Positions 8,848-16,723 are shown, counted from the stretch's first letter. The stretch is DNA of 39,533 nucleotides from Pseudomonadota bacterium (GCA_021833345.1 JAKBFW010000006.1:1-39533); one strand, 5' to 3'. The notes: a model not told the origin generated them from the sequence alone. A program made the numbers and translations.

Positions 8848-10320
8848 TCAGCGAGGCAGCGCCGGCGCCGGCGCGAGATCGGGCATCCGGGTGATGCCGA
8901 ACCGGTCCCGCAACGCACGACGCGCGGCGTGCCACCCCGACATGCCGTGCACACCCGGTCCGGGCGGCGTCGAGGCCGAGCAGAGGTACGCGCCGGGCAC
9001 CCCCAGCCGGTACGGGTCGACGGCCAGGCGTGGTCGTGCGAGCAGCCGGTAGGCACTCACGACCCCGGACCCGATGTCGCCGCCCGGGTAGTTCGCGTCG
9101 TGCTCGCTCATCCGCGACGCCGGCACCCCGCGCGAGGCGACGACGACGTCGCGGAAACCCGGTGCGAACCGTTCGATCTGCGCGGTGATCGCCTCGGTCA
9201 TGTCACGCGTCGAGCCGGCGGGCACGTGCGCGTACGCCCACAGCGGCCGCAGCCCCGTCGGGCCCAGGCGCGACGGGTCGGCGACGGTCGGGTCGCTCAC
9301 CAGCACGACGGGGTGACGCGCATGCCTCCCGGCCGCGACGTCGTTCTCGGCCCGGGCGATCTGCGCGCGGCTCCCACCGAGGTGCACCGTCCCCGCACGT
9401 CCGACCGCGGGATGCTGCCACGGGACCGGGCCGGAGAGCACGAGGTCGACCTTCGCGACCCCGTTCCCGTAGGGGAACCGCGACAGCGCCCGGGCGCGTC
9501 CGGGAGGCAGCCGCCGACCGAGCACCCGCACGGCGGTCCGCGGTGTCGTGTCGAAGAGGTAGGCCCGGGCGCGGGGCAGCGCGTCGAGGTCCGCGACCGT
9601 GACCCCGACGACGAGCTCGCCGCCGTGCGCGAGCAGGTCGGCGACCAGGACGTCCGTGATCGCTCGGCTCCCACCACGGGGGACCGGCCACCCGCTGACG
9701 TGCGCGAGGGTCGCCAGCACCAGCGCCGTGCCGGCGGCGACCGGCGCGGGGAGCCGCACGTTCGCGTGGGCGCCGACCCCCGTCAGGAGCGCCGGCGCGA
9801 CGTCGCCGCGGAACCGCGATCCGAGACCGCCGACGGCCTGCTCGAGGAGCCCGGCGACGAGCCGCAGTGCGGTCGGGCCGTGCGCGAGCGGGCCGTCAGC
9901 GAGGCGCACCCGGTCCCCCAGGACGACGTCCACGAGAGCGTCGGCGTGGTCGACGAACGGTCCCAGGACGCGCCGCCAGGCGGGTCCGTCGACATCGAGC
10001 CCGTCGACGGTCCGGTCGAGCGACCGGTGGACGACACCGGCCCGACCGCCGTCGAGCGGGTGCGCGTACGCCGCATCGGCGTGGACCAGCTCGACCCCCC
10101 GCGCGGCGAGGTCGAGCTCGCGCAGGAACGGGGACACAACCGCCAGCGGGTGCACCGCCGAGCAGAGGTCGTGCACCAGGCCCGGCGCGAGCCCGAGGTC
10201 CAGGGTCCGGGCGCCACCGCCGGGTTCCGGCTGCGCCTCGACGACCAGCACGGCCAACCCGGCACGTGCACAGGTGACCGCGGCAGCGAGCCCGTTCGGC
10301 CCGCTGCCGACGACCACCAC
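8848..10320 (-). CDS. FAD-dependent oxidoreductase, phytoene desaturase-like family
   Basis: About 490 residues. The N-terminus is a Rossmann dinucleotide-binding motif ('VVVVGSGPNGLAAA') followed by an acidic strand end ('VLVVEAQPEPGGGARTLDL'). The C-terminus has the second FAD contact ('YLCSASTPPGPGVHGMSGWHAARRAL'-like layout). Family members annotated phytoene desaturase/NAD(P)-FAD oxidoreductase often have no known substrate, and there are no carotenoid genes nearby. The frame is open to 10512, but that part overlaps the cold-shock gene and reads as noise. The first credible start is the GTG at 10320, only 8 bp after the csp stop, without a Shine-Dalgarno sequence; a CTG at 10332 is an unlikely alternative. 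Translation may depend on ribosomes finishing csp. Confidence 0.82.
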   Translation of the reverse strand: MVVVGSGPNGLAAAVTCARAGLAVLVVEAQPEPGGGARTLDLGLAPGLVHDLCSAVHPLAVVSPFLRELDLAARGVELVHADAAYAHPLDGGRAGVVHRSLDRTVDGLDVDGPAWRRVLGPFVDHADALVDVVLGDRVRLADGPLAHGPTALRLVAGLLEQAVGGLGSRFRGDVAPALLTGVGAHANVRLPAPVAAGTALVLATLAHVSGWPVPRGGSRAITDVLVADLLAHGGELVVGVTVADLDALPRARAYLFDTTPRTAVRVLGRRLPPGRARALSRFPYGNGVAKVDLVLSGPVPWQHPAVGRAGTVHLGGSRAQIARAENDVAAGRHARHPVVLVSDPTVADPSRLGPTGLRPLWAYAHVPAGSTRDMTEAITAQIERFAPGFRDVVVASRGVPASRMSEHDANYPGGDIGSGVVSAYRLLARPRLAVDPYRLGVPGAYLCSASTPPGPGVHGMSGWHAARRALRDRFGITRMPDLAPAPALPR

Positions 10321-10328
10321 GTCAGGGT

Positions 10329-10532
10329 TCAGAGGGGTCGGACCTGCTCGGCCTGCGGGCCCTTGCTCCCCTGCCCGAGCTCGAACTCCACGTCCTGGCC
10401 CTCGTCGAGGGTGCGGAACCCGTCCGTCTGGATCGCGCTGTGGTGCACGAAGAGATCGTTCCCTCCGGCGGCCGGGGTGATGAACCCATAGCCCTTCTCC
10501 GCGTTGAACCACTTGACGGTGCCCTGAGCCAT
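10329..10532 (-). CDS. Cold-shock protein (CspA family)
   Basis: A 67-residue single CSD domain that binds single-stranded RNA and DNA and melts RNA structure. RNP1 'KGYGFIT' and RNP2 'LFVHHSAI' are both present, and the start '[18 protein letters not shown]' is canonical. GAGGAG lies 7-12 bases before the ATG at 10532. The likely -10 (TAGGCT, 10604-10609) leaves a leader of about 65 bases, shorter than that of E. coli cspA. The flavoprotein gene follows after 8 bp, an unusual partner for a csp gene. Confidence 0.95.
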   Translation of the reverse strand: MAQGTVKWFNAEKGYGFITPAAGGNDLFVHHSAIQTDGFRTLDEGQDVEFELGQGSKGPQAEQVRPL

Positions 10533-10603
10533 GCCACGCTCCTCGGATCGGGTGTGCACCGCGTCCGCCCGGTCGACACCGGGACGACGGCGCTTGTCGG
10601 GTG

Positions 10604-10609
10604 AGCCTA
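10604..10609 (-). promoter_or_regulatory. -10 element for the cold-shock gene
   Basis: TAGGCT on the minus strand, a common actinobacterial -10 sequence, lies 71 bp before the csp ATG. No clear -35 precedes it. The terminator hairpin of the upstream gene abuts it. Confidence 0.45.
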
Positions 10610-10611
10610 GT

Positions 10612-10638
10612 GGGTCCCGCCGCGCGCGCGGGAGACCC
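10612..10638 (-). terminator. GC-rich hairpin after the LytR_C gene
   Basis: GGGTC (10612-10616) pairs with GACCC (10634-10638). Inside, CCGC pairs with GCGG, with a two-base bulge on one side. It lies 36 bp beyond the stop of the LytR_C gene and directly before the csp promoter. Confidence 0.5.
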
Positions 10639-10674
10639 GCCGAAGCGCCCCGCCGGTCCCCGCGTGCCACCGGT

Positions 10675-11286
10675 TCAGGGCGTGTAGTCCTTCGCCAGGA
10701 CCACGACGATCGTGCTGCCCGCCTTGGCCGGGTCGAGGGTGACGGTGGTGATCTTCAGGGCCGCCGCCGCCGCACGCGCCGTGGCCGCGAGCTTCGCGCT
10801 CGCGTAGTAGACCGTCGACGTCGCAGGTGCCGTGCCGGTGTAGTTGCCGGTGGTGATCGTCGTGAAACCGGCGGTCCTGAGCGCGGCCGCAGCCTTGGCG
10901 GCGAGCCCGCTCGTCTTCGTCGCGTTGTCGACCGCCACCGCGGTGCGCAGGTCGACGGGGCTCGGGGTCGGGGCCGGGGTCGTCGTCGGCGAGGTCGTGG
11001 GCGTGCCCGGTGCCGCGCTGGTGGTGGCCGTCGCGGTCGCCGACGGCTCCGTGGCGCTGGACGCTCCCGCCGACGGCAGCCCCGAGCCTCCGGACAGCCC
11101 GATGTCCGCCCGGGTCAGGAGGGTGACGATGCCGAACGCGATCGCGGGGAAGAGCACGATCACGAGCAGGAACGGCCACGCACGCGTCCAGAACGATCGC
11201 GCCCGACGATGCACGCCACGCGGTGCGGCATGGGCGTCGACGGCGTCGAACTCGTCGTCGGGGTAGGGGTATCTGGCCTTGCTCAC
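10675..11286 (-). CDS. LytR C-terminal domain membrane protein
   Basis: A 203-residue protein with a cytoplasmic N-terminus of about 35 residues, one membrane helix at about 36-57 ('[21 protein letters not shown]'-type), a Ser/Thr/Pro/Ala-rich spacer to about 110, and a C-terminal LytR_C domain (PF13399-like) with the typical '[20 protein letters not shown]' and 'TVYYAS' segments. Such proteins lack the LytR-CpsA-Psr catalytic domain and probably act at the cell wall in an unknown way. The GTG at 11286 lies 7 bp after a TAGCCT -10 box, so the message is probably leaderless; the frame open to 11514 is antisense to DUF3263 noise. DUF3263 lies 23 bp upstream on the same strand. Confidence 0.85.
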   Translation of the reverse strand: MSKARYPYPDDEFDAVDAHAAPRGVHRRARSFWTRAWPFLLVIVLFPAIAFGIVTLLTRADIGLSGGSGLPSAGASSATEPSATATATTSAAPGTPTTSPTTTPAPTPSPVDLRTAVAVDNATKTSGLAAKAAAALRTAGFTTITTGNYTGTAPATSTVYYASAKLAATARAAAAALKITTVTLDPAKAGSTIVVVLAKDYTP

Positions 11287-11293
11287 GCCCGAC

Positions 11294-11299
11294 AGGCTA
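11294..11299 (-). promoter_or_regulatory. -10 element of a likely leaderless promoter for the LytR_C gene
   Basis: TAGCCT on the minus strand, seven bases before the GTG at 11286, in the 23-bp gap after DUF3263. No Shine-Dalgarno sequence precedes the GTG. Confidence 0.45.
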
Positions 11300-11309
11300 A
11301 CGGACGCGA

Positions 11310-11606
11310 CTACGCATCGGCGCCGAGACGACGGGCGGTTCGCGCGCGCTGGCGCGTCGAGCGCATCCGGCGGAGCCTCTTGACGAGCATCGGATCGTGC
11401 TCGAGCGCGGCCGGGGAGTCGATCAGGGCGTTCAGGACCTGGTAGTACCGCGTCGCCGACATGTCGAAGAGCTCGCGGATCGCCTGCTCCTTGGCGCCGG
11501 CGTACTTCCACCACTGGCGCTCGAAGGCGAGGACCTGCTGGTCGCGCTCCGACAGCTCACCGACCTCACGCACGTCCTCACGGACCGTCGCTGCCGTGGC
11601 TTCCAT
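11310..11606 (-). CDS. DUF3263 domain protein
   Basis: A 98-residue protein with the DUF3263 core: 'LSERDQQVLAFERQWWKYAGAKEQAIRELF' followed by 'SATRYYQVLNALIDSPAALEHDP'. The second part has the shape of a helix-turn-helix, so a DNA-binding role is plausible though not demonstrated. The C-terminus is strongly basic. AGGAGG lies six bases before the ATG at 11606. A good promoter (ATGACA-N17-TACGAT) lies upstream with a perfect inverted repeat over its -35, so it appears regulated. LytR_C follows 23 bp downstream; DUF3263-LytR_C pairs are common in actinobacteria. Confidence 0.9.
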   Translation of the reverse strand: MEATAATVREDVREVGELSERDQQVLAFERQWWKYAGAKEQAIRELFDMSATRYYQVLNALIDSPAALEHDPMLVKRLRRMRSTRQRARTARRLGADA

Positions 11607-11661
11607 GGATCCTCCTGCTCGCTGCCGCGCGTGGTGCGGGACACCTGCACCGACGTCCCTC

Positions 11662-11690
11662 ATCGTAGGACCGAATGACATGGCTGTCAT
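11662..11690 (-). promoter_or_regulatory. Promoter of the DUF3263 gene
   Basis: On the minus strand ATGACA (11685-11690, five of six consensus bases) and TACGAT (11662-11667) are separated by exactly 17 bp. The ATG is 56 bp downstream with a good Shine-Dalgarno sequence. This is among the best -35/-10 pairs in the window. Confidence 0.65.
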
Positions 11691-11691
11691 T
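11674..11691. promoter_or_regulatory. Perfect 7-4-7 inverted repeat, probable operator
   Basis: AATGACA-TGGC-TGTCATT is a perfect inverted repeat that covers the -35 of the DUF3263 promoter and lies 60 bp upstream of the ung start on the other strand. The size fits a dimeric repressor. I do not recognise the regulator. Confidence 0.5.
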
Positions 11692-11738
11692 CCCCGATCC
11701 GGCCTGCCCCGACCACCGGGACCGCGGCCTCCGACGGC

Positions 11739-11744
11739 TACTCT
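11739..11744 (+). promoter_or_regulatory. -10 element of a likely leaderless promoter for ung
   Basis: TACTCT followed by six bases and the GTG at 11751. There is no Shine-Dalgarno sequence, and no clear -35. Confidence 0.45.
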
Positions 11745-11750
11745 CACCGG

Positions 11751-12494
11751 GTGGACAGTCCTCACCGCCGGCCCGACGCGGCGCCCGCAGGGCCTGCGGT
11801 GACCGGGATGCCCGAGGACGACCTCGCCTACCTGTCCGGGCTGATGGCCCCCGACTGGGCGTCGGCGATGCTCCCCGTCGCCCCGCAGGTGCGCGCGATG
11901 GGCACGTTCCTGCGGGCCGAGATCTCCGCCGGACGAGGGTACCTCCCGGCCGGGCCGGACGTCTTCCGCGCCTTCCGTCGACCGCTCGCGGACGTCCGCG
12001 TGCTCGTCGTCGGCCAGGACCCGTACCCGACGCCGGGCCACCCGATGGGGCTCTCGTTCTCCGTCCAGGCCGACGTGCGACCGCTCCCCCGGTCGCTCGC
12101 GAACATCGTGACCGAGCTCGGGACCGACCTCGGGCTGACGCCGCCGGCCTCGGGCGACCTGAGCGCGTGGGCCGATCAGGGCGTGATGCTGCTCAACAGG
12201 GTGCTCACCGTCGCACCCGGCGCACCCGCGTCGCACCGCGGCCAGGGGTGGGAGCCGATCACGCTCCGGGCGGTCGACGCGCTCGTCGCCCGGGGTGGCC
12301 CCCTCGCCGCGATCCTCTGGGGACGCGACGCGCAGTCGCTCGTCCCCGCGCTGGGACCCGTGCCGTACGTCGCGAGCGTGCACCCGAGCCCGCTCTCCGC
12401 GCACCGCGGGTTCTTCGGCTCACGCCCGTTCTCACGCGTGAACGCCCTGCTCGCCGCGCAGGGCTCCGGGCCGGTCGACTGGCGGCTGCCCTGA
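11751..12494 (+). CDS. ung: Uracil-DNA glycosylase (family 1)
   Basis: A 247-residue enzyme that removes uracil from DNA to start base-excision repair. Motif A '[19 protein letters not shown]' holds the water-activating Asp90, and motif B '[17 protein letters not shown]' is the DNA-intercalation loop with its catalytic His. E. coli has His at the residue after 'DPY' whereas here it is Pro, a variant I recall from actinobacterial family-1 enzymes. The first 25 residues are a short variable leader. The GTG at 11751 sits six bases after TACTCT, which supports that start. The SGNH hydrolase gene follows 32 bp downstream with its own promoter. Confidence 0.94.
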   Translation: MDSPHRRPDAAPAGPAVTGMPEDDLAYLSGLMAPDWASAMLPVAPQVRAMGTFLRAEISAGRGYLPAGPDVFRAFRRPLADVRVLVVGQDPYPTPGHPMGLSFSVQADVRPLPRSLANIVTELGTDLGLTPPASGDLSAWADQGVMLLNRVLTVAPGAPASHRGQGWEPITLRAVDALVARGGPLAAILWGRDAQSLVPALGPVPYVASVHPSPLSAHRGFFGSRPFSRVNALLAAQGSGPVDWRLP

Positions 12495-12520
12495 CACGCG
12501 GGGCTCCGACGGCGCAGACT
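12491..12520 (+). promoter_or_regulatory. Leaderless promoter of the SGNH hydrolase gene
   Basis: CTGACA (12491-12496, five of six -35 bases, overlapping the ung stop codon), 18 bp, CAGACT (12515-12520), then six bases to the GTG at 12527. Confidence 0.45.
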
Positions 12521-12526
12521 GGGCCC

Positions 12527-13381
12527 GTGACCACGTACGACGCGCTCCCGTCCGGCTCCACGCCACCTCCCCGGTGGGCCCGCTACGTCGCCCTCGGCGA
12601 CTCGTTCACCGAGGGGCTGTGGGACGTGCCAGCCGGCACCGACGCATGCCGTGGGTGGGCCGACCTGCTCGCCGGCCACCTCGCGTCGCGCCAGCACGCC
12701 GCAGGTGCGCAGCCCCTCGCGTATGCGAACCTCGCGGTGCGCGGCCGGCTGCTGCGACCGATCCTGCGGGAGCAGGTGCCCGCGGCGCTCACGCTCGAGC
12801 CCGACCTGGTGAGCCTCGTCGGCGGCGGCAACGACCTCCTGCGCCCCACCGGGGACCCCGACCGGCTCGCGCGCGACCTCGAGGCGGCCGTGGTGCGGTT
12901 CCGTCGCGCGGGTGCGGACGTGCTCCTCGCCACCGGCGTCGACACCGCGGACAGCCCGCTCGTGCGACGCACCCGGAGCCGCGTCGGGGTGCTCAACGCC
13001 CACGTCTGGTCGATCGCCCGACGGCACGGCGCGGTGGTCGTCGACCTGTGGGGCATGAGGTCCCTCCGCGACTGGCGGATGTGGAGCGACGACCGCATCC
13101 ACCTCACCACCGAGGGGCACCGCCGCGTCGCGCAGGCCGCGCTCGCGGCCCTCGGGCTGGACCCGGACGACCCGCGATGGGACGAGCCGCTCACCGCGCT
13201 GCCCGCGCCGCCGCGCGTCCAACAGCTGCGTGAGGACGCCGAGTGGGTCCACGAGCACGTCGTGCCGTGGATGACCCGGCGGTTCCAGGGCCGGTCCTCC
13301 GGGGACACCCGGATCGCGAAGCGTCCCGAGCTCGCGCCGGCGCTGGACCTTCCCCTGGTCGACGTCCCGACGACCGAGTGA
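12527..13381 (+). CDS. SGNH/GDSL-family hydrolase
   Basis: A 284-residue esterase or lipase-like enzyme. Block I 'ALGDSFTEG' has the nucleophilic Ser26, 'GGGNDLLRP' is block III with the oxyanion Asn, and 'DDRIHLTTEGH' is block V with the Asp-His pair, so the catalytic set is complete. There is no signal peptide, so it probably acts in the cytoplasm. The last 70 residues, after the core domain, are charged and of unknown role. The substrate is not predictable. The GTG at 12527 fits both the conserved start ('RYVALGDSFTEG' about 20 residues in) and the -10 box six bases upstream. Confidence 0.92.
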   Translation: MTTYDALPSGSTPPPRWARYVALGDSFTEGLWDVPAGTDACRGWADLLAGHLASRQHAAGAQPLAYANLAVRGRLLRPILREQVPAALTLEPDLVSLVGGGNDLLRPTGDPDRLARDLEAAVVRFRRAGADVLLATGVDTADSPLVRRTRSRVGVLNAHVWSIARRHGAVVVDLWGMRSLRDWRMWSDDRIHLTTEGHRRVAQAALAALGLDPDDPRWDEPLTALPAPPRVQQLREDAEWVHEHVVPWMTRRFQGRSSGDTRIAKRPELAPALDLPLVDVPTTE

Positions 13382-13402
13382 GGCGGACCGCTCGGTAGGA
13401 CG

Positions 13403-13477
13403 TGGAGCCGCCGGTCAGGATTGAACTGACGACCGTCCGCTTACAAGGCGGGTGCTCTACCACTGAGCTACGGCGGC
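13403..13477 (-). tRNA. tRNA-Thr (anticodon TGT), CCA encoded
   Basis: On the minus strand the 7-bp acceptor stem GCCGCCG/CGGCGGC, D stem GCTC/GAGC, anticodon loop CTTGTAA with TGT at 34-36, and T stem GTCAG/CTGAC with loop TTCAATC form a full cloverleaf. The discriminator is T and CCA is encoded (13403-13405). The anticodon stem has one C-A mismatch at its outer pair (27-43). A -10-like TACTCT lies at 13514-13519. No attachment site or integrase is nearby. Confidence 0.95.
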
Positions 13478-13526
13478 ACGAGGGAACCGCACGGTGCGCG
13501 GCGACCCCGGTACAGAGTACCGATGC

Positions 13527-13547
13527 CGCCGCACCACCCGTGCGGCG
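13527..13547 (-). terminator. Hairpin downstream of the DsbA-like gene
   Basis: CGCCGCAC (13527-13534) pairs perfectly with GTGCGGCG (13540-13547) across a 5-base loop. It begins 17 bp past the stop codon of the DsbA-like gene and would also separate it from the tRNA gene. Confidence 0.6.
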
Positions 13548-13563
13548 CCCCTGACGAGCGGGA

Positions 13564-14370
13564 TCAGCCCTTGGCTGCCGACTCGATGGCCGACTTCAGC
13601 ACGCCGGCGGTGGTCCAGTTGCCGTTCCACACCGTGCCGTCGATGAGGACCGTCGGCGTCCCCTGGACCCCGTCCTTGGTGGTGGCCTGCGTCGTCGCCT
13701 TGGCGACCCAGGGGGTGTACGTGCCCTTGCTGAACGTGTCGACGACGGACTGGCTCACGCCGGCGGCCACCGCTCGCGTGGCCAGCTCGGCGTCGCTGAG
13801 ACCGGCGCTGCCCTCGGTCGGCTGGTTCGTGAAGAGTGCGTCCCAGTAGGCGACGAAGTGCGCCGGGTCACCGTTCGCGACCGCGGCGACCGTCTGGGCC
13901 GCCCGCGTCGAGTACTGGGTGGTCGACGACGCATCCAGGATCGCGATCGGGTGGTAGTCGAGCACGATGGTCCCGGCTGCCTGCAGGGCGTCGAGGTCGG
14001 CGTGGTTGACCTTCTCGAAGTTCCCGCAGTTCGGGCACATGAAGTCGGCGTACACCGAGACGACAGGGACCCCGGTGGTCGTCTTGATCGCGTCGCCCGA
14101 CAGGGCGGCCGGTGCCCCCTTCGTGACCGGGATCCCGCCGGTGATCGTCGTCCCGGCGGGTCGCGCGACGTCGGCGAGCAGCGGCTTGTTCCCCTGCCCG
14201 AGGATGTACACGACGACCACCACGAGCGCGAGCACAGCGACCCCCAGCCCGCTGATCGCGAGGGTGCGGTTGCGTCGTTCCTTCTTCTTCTGCTGCGCGC
14301 GCAGCTGCAGGGCCTCGGCACGCGCCTCGTCTCGGCGCTGCGCCTTGGTGGGGCGCGGGTCGTTCGGCAT
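13564..14370 (-). CDS. Membrane-anchored DsbA-like thioredoxin-fold protein
   Basis: A 268-residue protein with a basic cytoplasmic N-terminus (1-36), a membrane helix at about 37-57, and an exported thioredoxin-fold domain with a helical insertion. The active site is 'MCPNCG' (Cys112, Cys115) and the cis-Pro loop 'GTPTVLIDG' is present, so it should catalyse disulfide exchange outside the membrane, as the actinobacterial DsbA family does. No VKOR or DsbB partner is next to it. Two co-oriented genes lie upstream: a small membrane protein with two predicted external cysteines, 47 bp away, and then a Ser/Thr kinase. They may form one transcript. The ATG at 14370 has no strong ribosome site. Confidence 0.9.
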   Translation of the reverse strand: MPNDPRPTKAQRRDEARAEALQLRAQQKKKERRNRTLAISGLGVAVLALVVVVVYILGQGNKPLLADVARPAGTTITGGIPVTKGAPAALSGDAIKTTTGVPVVSVYADFMCPNCGNFEKVNHADLDALQAAGTIVLDYHPIAILDASSTTQYSTRAAQTVAAVANGDPAHFVAYWDALFTNQPTEGSAGLSDAELATRAVAAGVSQSVVDTFSKGTYTPWVAKATTQATTKDGVQGTPTVLIDGTVWNGNWTTAGVLKSAIESAAKG

Positions 14371-14417
14371 GGGATTCCTCGTTCCGTCTTCCAGCGTTCA
14401 GGGTGGTGGGCTGCGTC

Positions 14418-14918
14418 TCATGCCACGACGACGGGCGGACCACGGTGCCGGTGCGCACCGTGCGTCTGACGCGCCGGGATCCACGAACGGACGGTGCCGG
14501 CCACCGGGAACGAGGCCGCCGGGGGGAGGACGGTCCGACGGTCGACGGGCCCGGGCAGGACGGCGGCGAGCGTGCGCCGGGCGACCTGCACCGCACGCGC
14601 GACGAGACCGGCCAGCGTCACGCCCCCGCCCAGCAGCATGAGGGCGACCAGCAGGGTGCCGAGCGCCACGCTCGCGACGACGCCGCCGCCCGGGGTGACC
14701 GCCAGGGTCCCCTCGGGGCAGCTCGCCGAGTCCCTCAGAAGCGACAGGTGCAGACCCAGGACGCTGGCCGGACCGGTGACGGGCACGCACCCGTCGATCA
14801 CGACCTGACCCCAGCCGAGAGCCCGCGCGGTCAGCCCCCCGAACACGGTCAGCAGCACCACGGCACCCACCGCACGACGGGCACCGTGGGCCGCGATCGA
14901 GGAAGCCGTGACGCGCAT
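14418..14918 (-). CDS. Small two-helix membrane protein with an external cysteine pair
   Basis: A 166-residue protein that I do not recognise. Membrane helices are predicted at about 15-33 and 80-106. Arginines before the first and after the second put both termini in the cytoplasm, so the 45-residue loop between them lies outside. That loop has the only two cysteines, Cys44 ('IDGCVPV') and Cys67 ('ASCPEG'), which could form a disulfide. The C-terminal 50 residues are basic and Pro-rich. It sits between the Ser/Thr kinase (56 bp upstream) and the DsbA-like gene (47 bp downstream), all on one strand. The ATG at 14918 lies just before the first helix; the frame is open much further upstream but that part is kinase antisense noise. 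Confidence 0.6.
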   Translation of the reverse strand: MRVTASSIAAHGARRAVGAVVLLTVFGGLTARALGWGQVVIDGCVPVTGPASVLGLHLSLLRDSASCPEGTLAVTPGGGVVASVALGTLLVALMLLGGGVTLAGLVARAVQVARRTLAAVLPGPVDRRTVLPPAASFPVAGTVRSWIPARQTHGAHRHRGPPVVVA

Positions 14919-14974
14919 GGCGCCAGCGTACGGGGTGGCCCTGGACGCCGGTCGAGGCCGCTCCGGTCGTCGGC

Positions 14975-16717
14975 TCACGTGACCGGAAGCGTCCCCACCG
15001 GCAGCGGCCACCAGTCCACGGGAGATCCGGCGAGGACGGCGACGACGATCACCGCCGCGCCGGCGAGCGCGGCGGTGACGAGCACCACGGCGCCACCGCG
15101 CCCCGGCGCGACGGCGGCGAGCGTCCAGCGCGCACCCGCGCGCGTCGGTGCCGACCCGGGGCCCCACCAGATCGTCAGGAGGCCACCCAGCAGACCGAGC
15201 GCCACGGTCGCCGCAAGCGTGACGTCGACCCCGCCGGGGCTCCCGACGGTGACGCTCCAGCCGCGGCCGGGCGAGGTCGGGCCCGTCGCCCACCACCGCA
15301 GCAGCCCGGCCAGGATCACCGTCACGCTCGCGCCGACGAGGACCGACGGCACGAGACCGACGAGCGCCCGCGCGGTGTGCCACGGGACCAGGACCGCCGC
15401 GCGCAACCCGTCGGACCGACGCACGCCGACCCGATCCCGCCGCGCGCGCATCGCCTCCACGCTGGTCCCGACCGTGCGGGCGAGGATCACCGCGAGCACC
15501 AGCACGATCAGCGAGACACCCGGGTACCGCATGGACCCCGCGAGAGCGAGGAGCGCGAGCGCGAGGACAGATCCACGGCGCGGGCCCGGGCCGCGCCGTG
15601 CACCGTCGTCACCGTCGAGCAGGTCGTCCTCGCGGTCGCGATACGTGTCACCGGGGCCGCCGTCCCCGAGGTCGCCGCGGTCGAGGTACGCGCCCCCCCG
15701 GTCGTCCGGCCACGTCGCCGTGCGGGCAGCGGACGGATCGCCCCACACCGGCGCGGTGGGCGCGCCCCCGCCGAGCAACGCCGTCGCGCCGCCGGGCTCG
15801 ATCACCCGGGTGCGGCCGTCGCGTGCCGGTCCGACGGCGGGCAGCACCCGTGTCGGGCCGTCCGAGGCGCCCGGCACACCGACGAGCTGCGTGGGGACGT
15901 CCTCCTCCGGGTCCTCCGCGGCCCGTCGCAGGTCCTGGACGACGGCGCGCGGCGATCGACGGGCCGACGCCTGCGGGGCGAGAGCGGACCGGAGCGCCTG
16001 CGCGGTGAGCGGTCCGAGCCCGACGAGGTCCGGCTCCCCGGAGCGCGCCCGCGCGAGCACGACCTCGACCGGCCGCACCCCGAAGGGAGCCCGCCCGGTC
16101 GCCGCGAACGCGAGCACGGCCGCCCAGCCCCACCAGTCGCTCGTCGGAGACGGGTCGGCCCCGTCGAGCAGCTCGGGCGGCAGGTACCCGGGGGTGCCGG
16201 CGACCAGCCCGACGCTCGTCACCCGTGCGTCGTCGGCGGACTGCGCGATCCCGAAGTCGATCAGGACGGGCCCGTCGTCGGTCAGCATGATGTTGCTCGG
16301 CTTGAGGTCCCGGTGGACGACCCCGGCCTCGTGCACGGCGGCGAGCGCATCTTCGAGGCCGGCCGCGAGCTCGGCGAGCGCCTCCGCGTCCAGCGGCCCT
16401 GCCAGTCGCACCCGGTCCTCGAGGGTGTCGCCGTCCACGAGCTCGGTGACGAGGAACGCCTCGGTGGAGTCCGCCTCGGCGTCGAGCACGGCCGCCACCG
16501 CCGGGTGCCGCAACCGCTGGAGCGCGGCCGCCTCGCGTCGCAGCCGGTCCCGCGCCACCGGGTCGGCACCGATGTGCGGGTGCAGGAGCTTGAGCGCGAC
16601 CACGGTCCCACCGCCGTCCACCGCCCGGTAGACGGTCCCCATGCCGCCCGACCCGAGGGGGGCCAGGATGCGGTACCCCCCGACCTCGGACCCGGGCGCG
16701 AGACCGATGCGCTCCAT
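14975..16717 (-). CDS. Ser/Thr protein kinase with a polytopic C-terminal membrane region
   Basis: A 580-residue Hanks-type kinase. The kinase domain (about 14-265) has the glycine loop 'GSGGMGTVY', Lys43 in 'VALKLL', catalytic 'HRDLKPSN' (Asp137, Asn142), 'DFG' at 154-156 and 'GTPGYLPPE', so it should be active. A 110-residue acidic, Gly-rich linker follows, with four Thr-X-hydrophobic motifs (around residues 276, 289, 303, 312). The rest, from about 383, holds roughly five hydrophobic helices. It has no PASTA domains, unlike PknB, so it would sense something within the membrane. The ATG at 16717 is six bases after a TAGCGT box. It leads a three-gene run toward the DsbA-like gene and diverges from otsAB. 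Confidence 0.93.
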   Translation of the reverse strand: MERIGLAPGSEVGGYRILAPLGSGGMGTVYRAVDGGGTVVALKLLHPHIGADPVARDRLRREAAALQRLRHPAVAAVLDAEADSTEAFLVTELVDGDTLEDRVRLAGPLDAEALAELAAGLEDALAAVHEAGVVHRDLKPSNIMLTDDGPVLIDFGIAQSADDARVTSVGLVAGTPGYLPPELLDGADPSPTSDWWGWAAVLAFAATGRAPFGVRPVEVVLARARSGEPDLVGLGPLTAQALRSALAPQASARRSPRAVVQDLRRAAEDPEEDVPTQLVGVPGASDGPTRVLPAVGPARDGRTRVIEPGGATALLGGGAPTAPVWGDPSAARTATWPDDRGGAYLDRGDLGDGGPGDTYRDREDDLLDGDDGARRGPGPRRGSVLALALLALAGSMRYPGVSLIVLVLAVILARTVGTSVEAMRARRDRVGVRRSDGLRAAVLVPWHTARALVGLVPSVLVGASVTVILAGLLRWWATGPTSPGRGWSVTVGSPGGVDVTLAATVALGLLGGLLTIWWGPGSAPTRAGARWTLAAVAPGRGGAVVLVTAALAGAAVIVVAVLAGSPVDWWPLPVGTLPVT

Positions 16718-16723
16718 GTCCTC

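Noticed and set aside
8722-10491. 589-residue plus-strand ORF
   Set aside because: It is antisense to the flavoprotein and csp genes, which carry clear motifs.
13191-13463. 90-residue minus-strand ORF through the tRNA
   Set aside because: Its start is the typical translated shadow of a tRNA gene.
13403-13477. tRNA-Thr as an integration attachment site
   Set aside because: No integrase and no repeated tRNA 3' end occur nearby.
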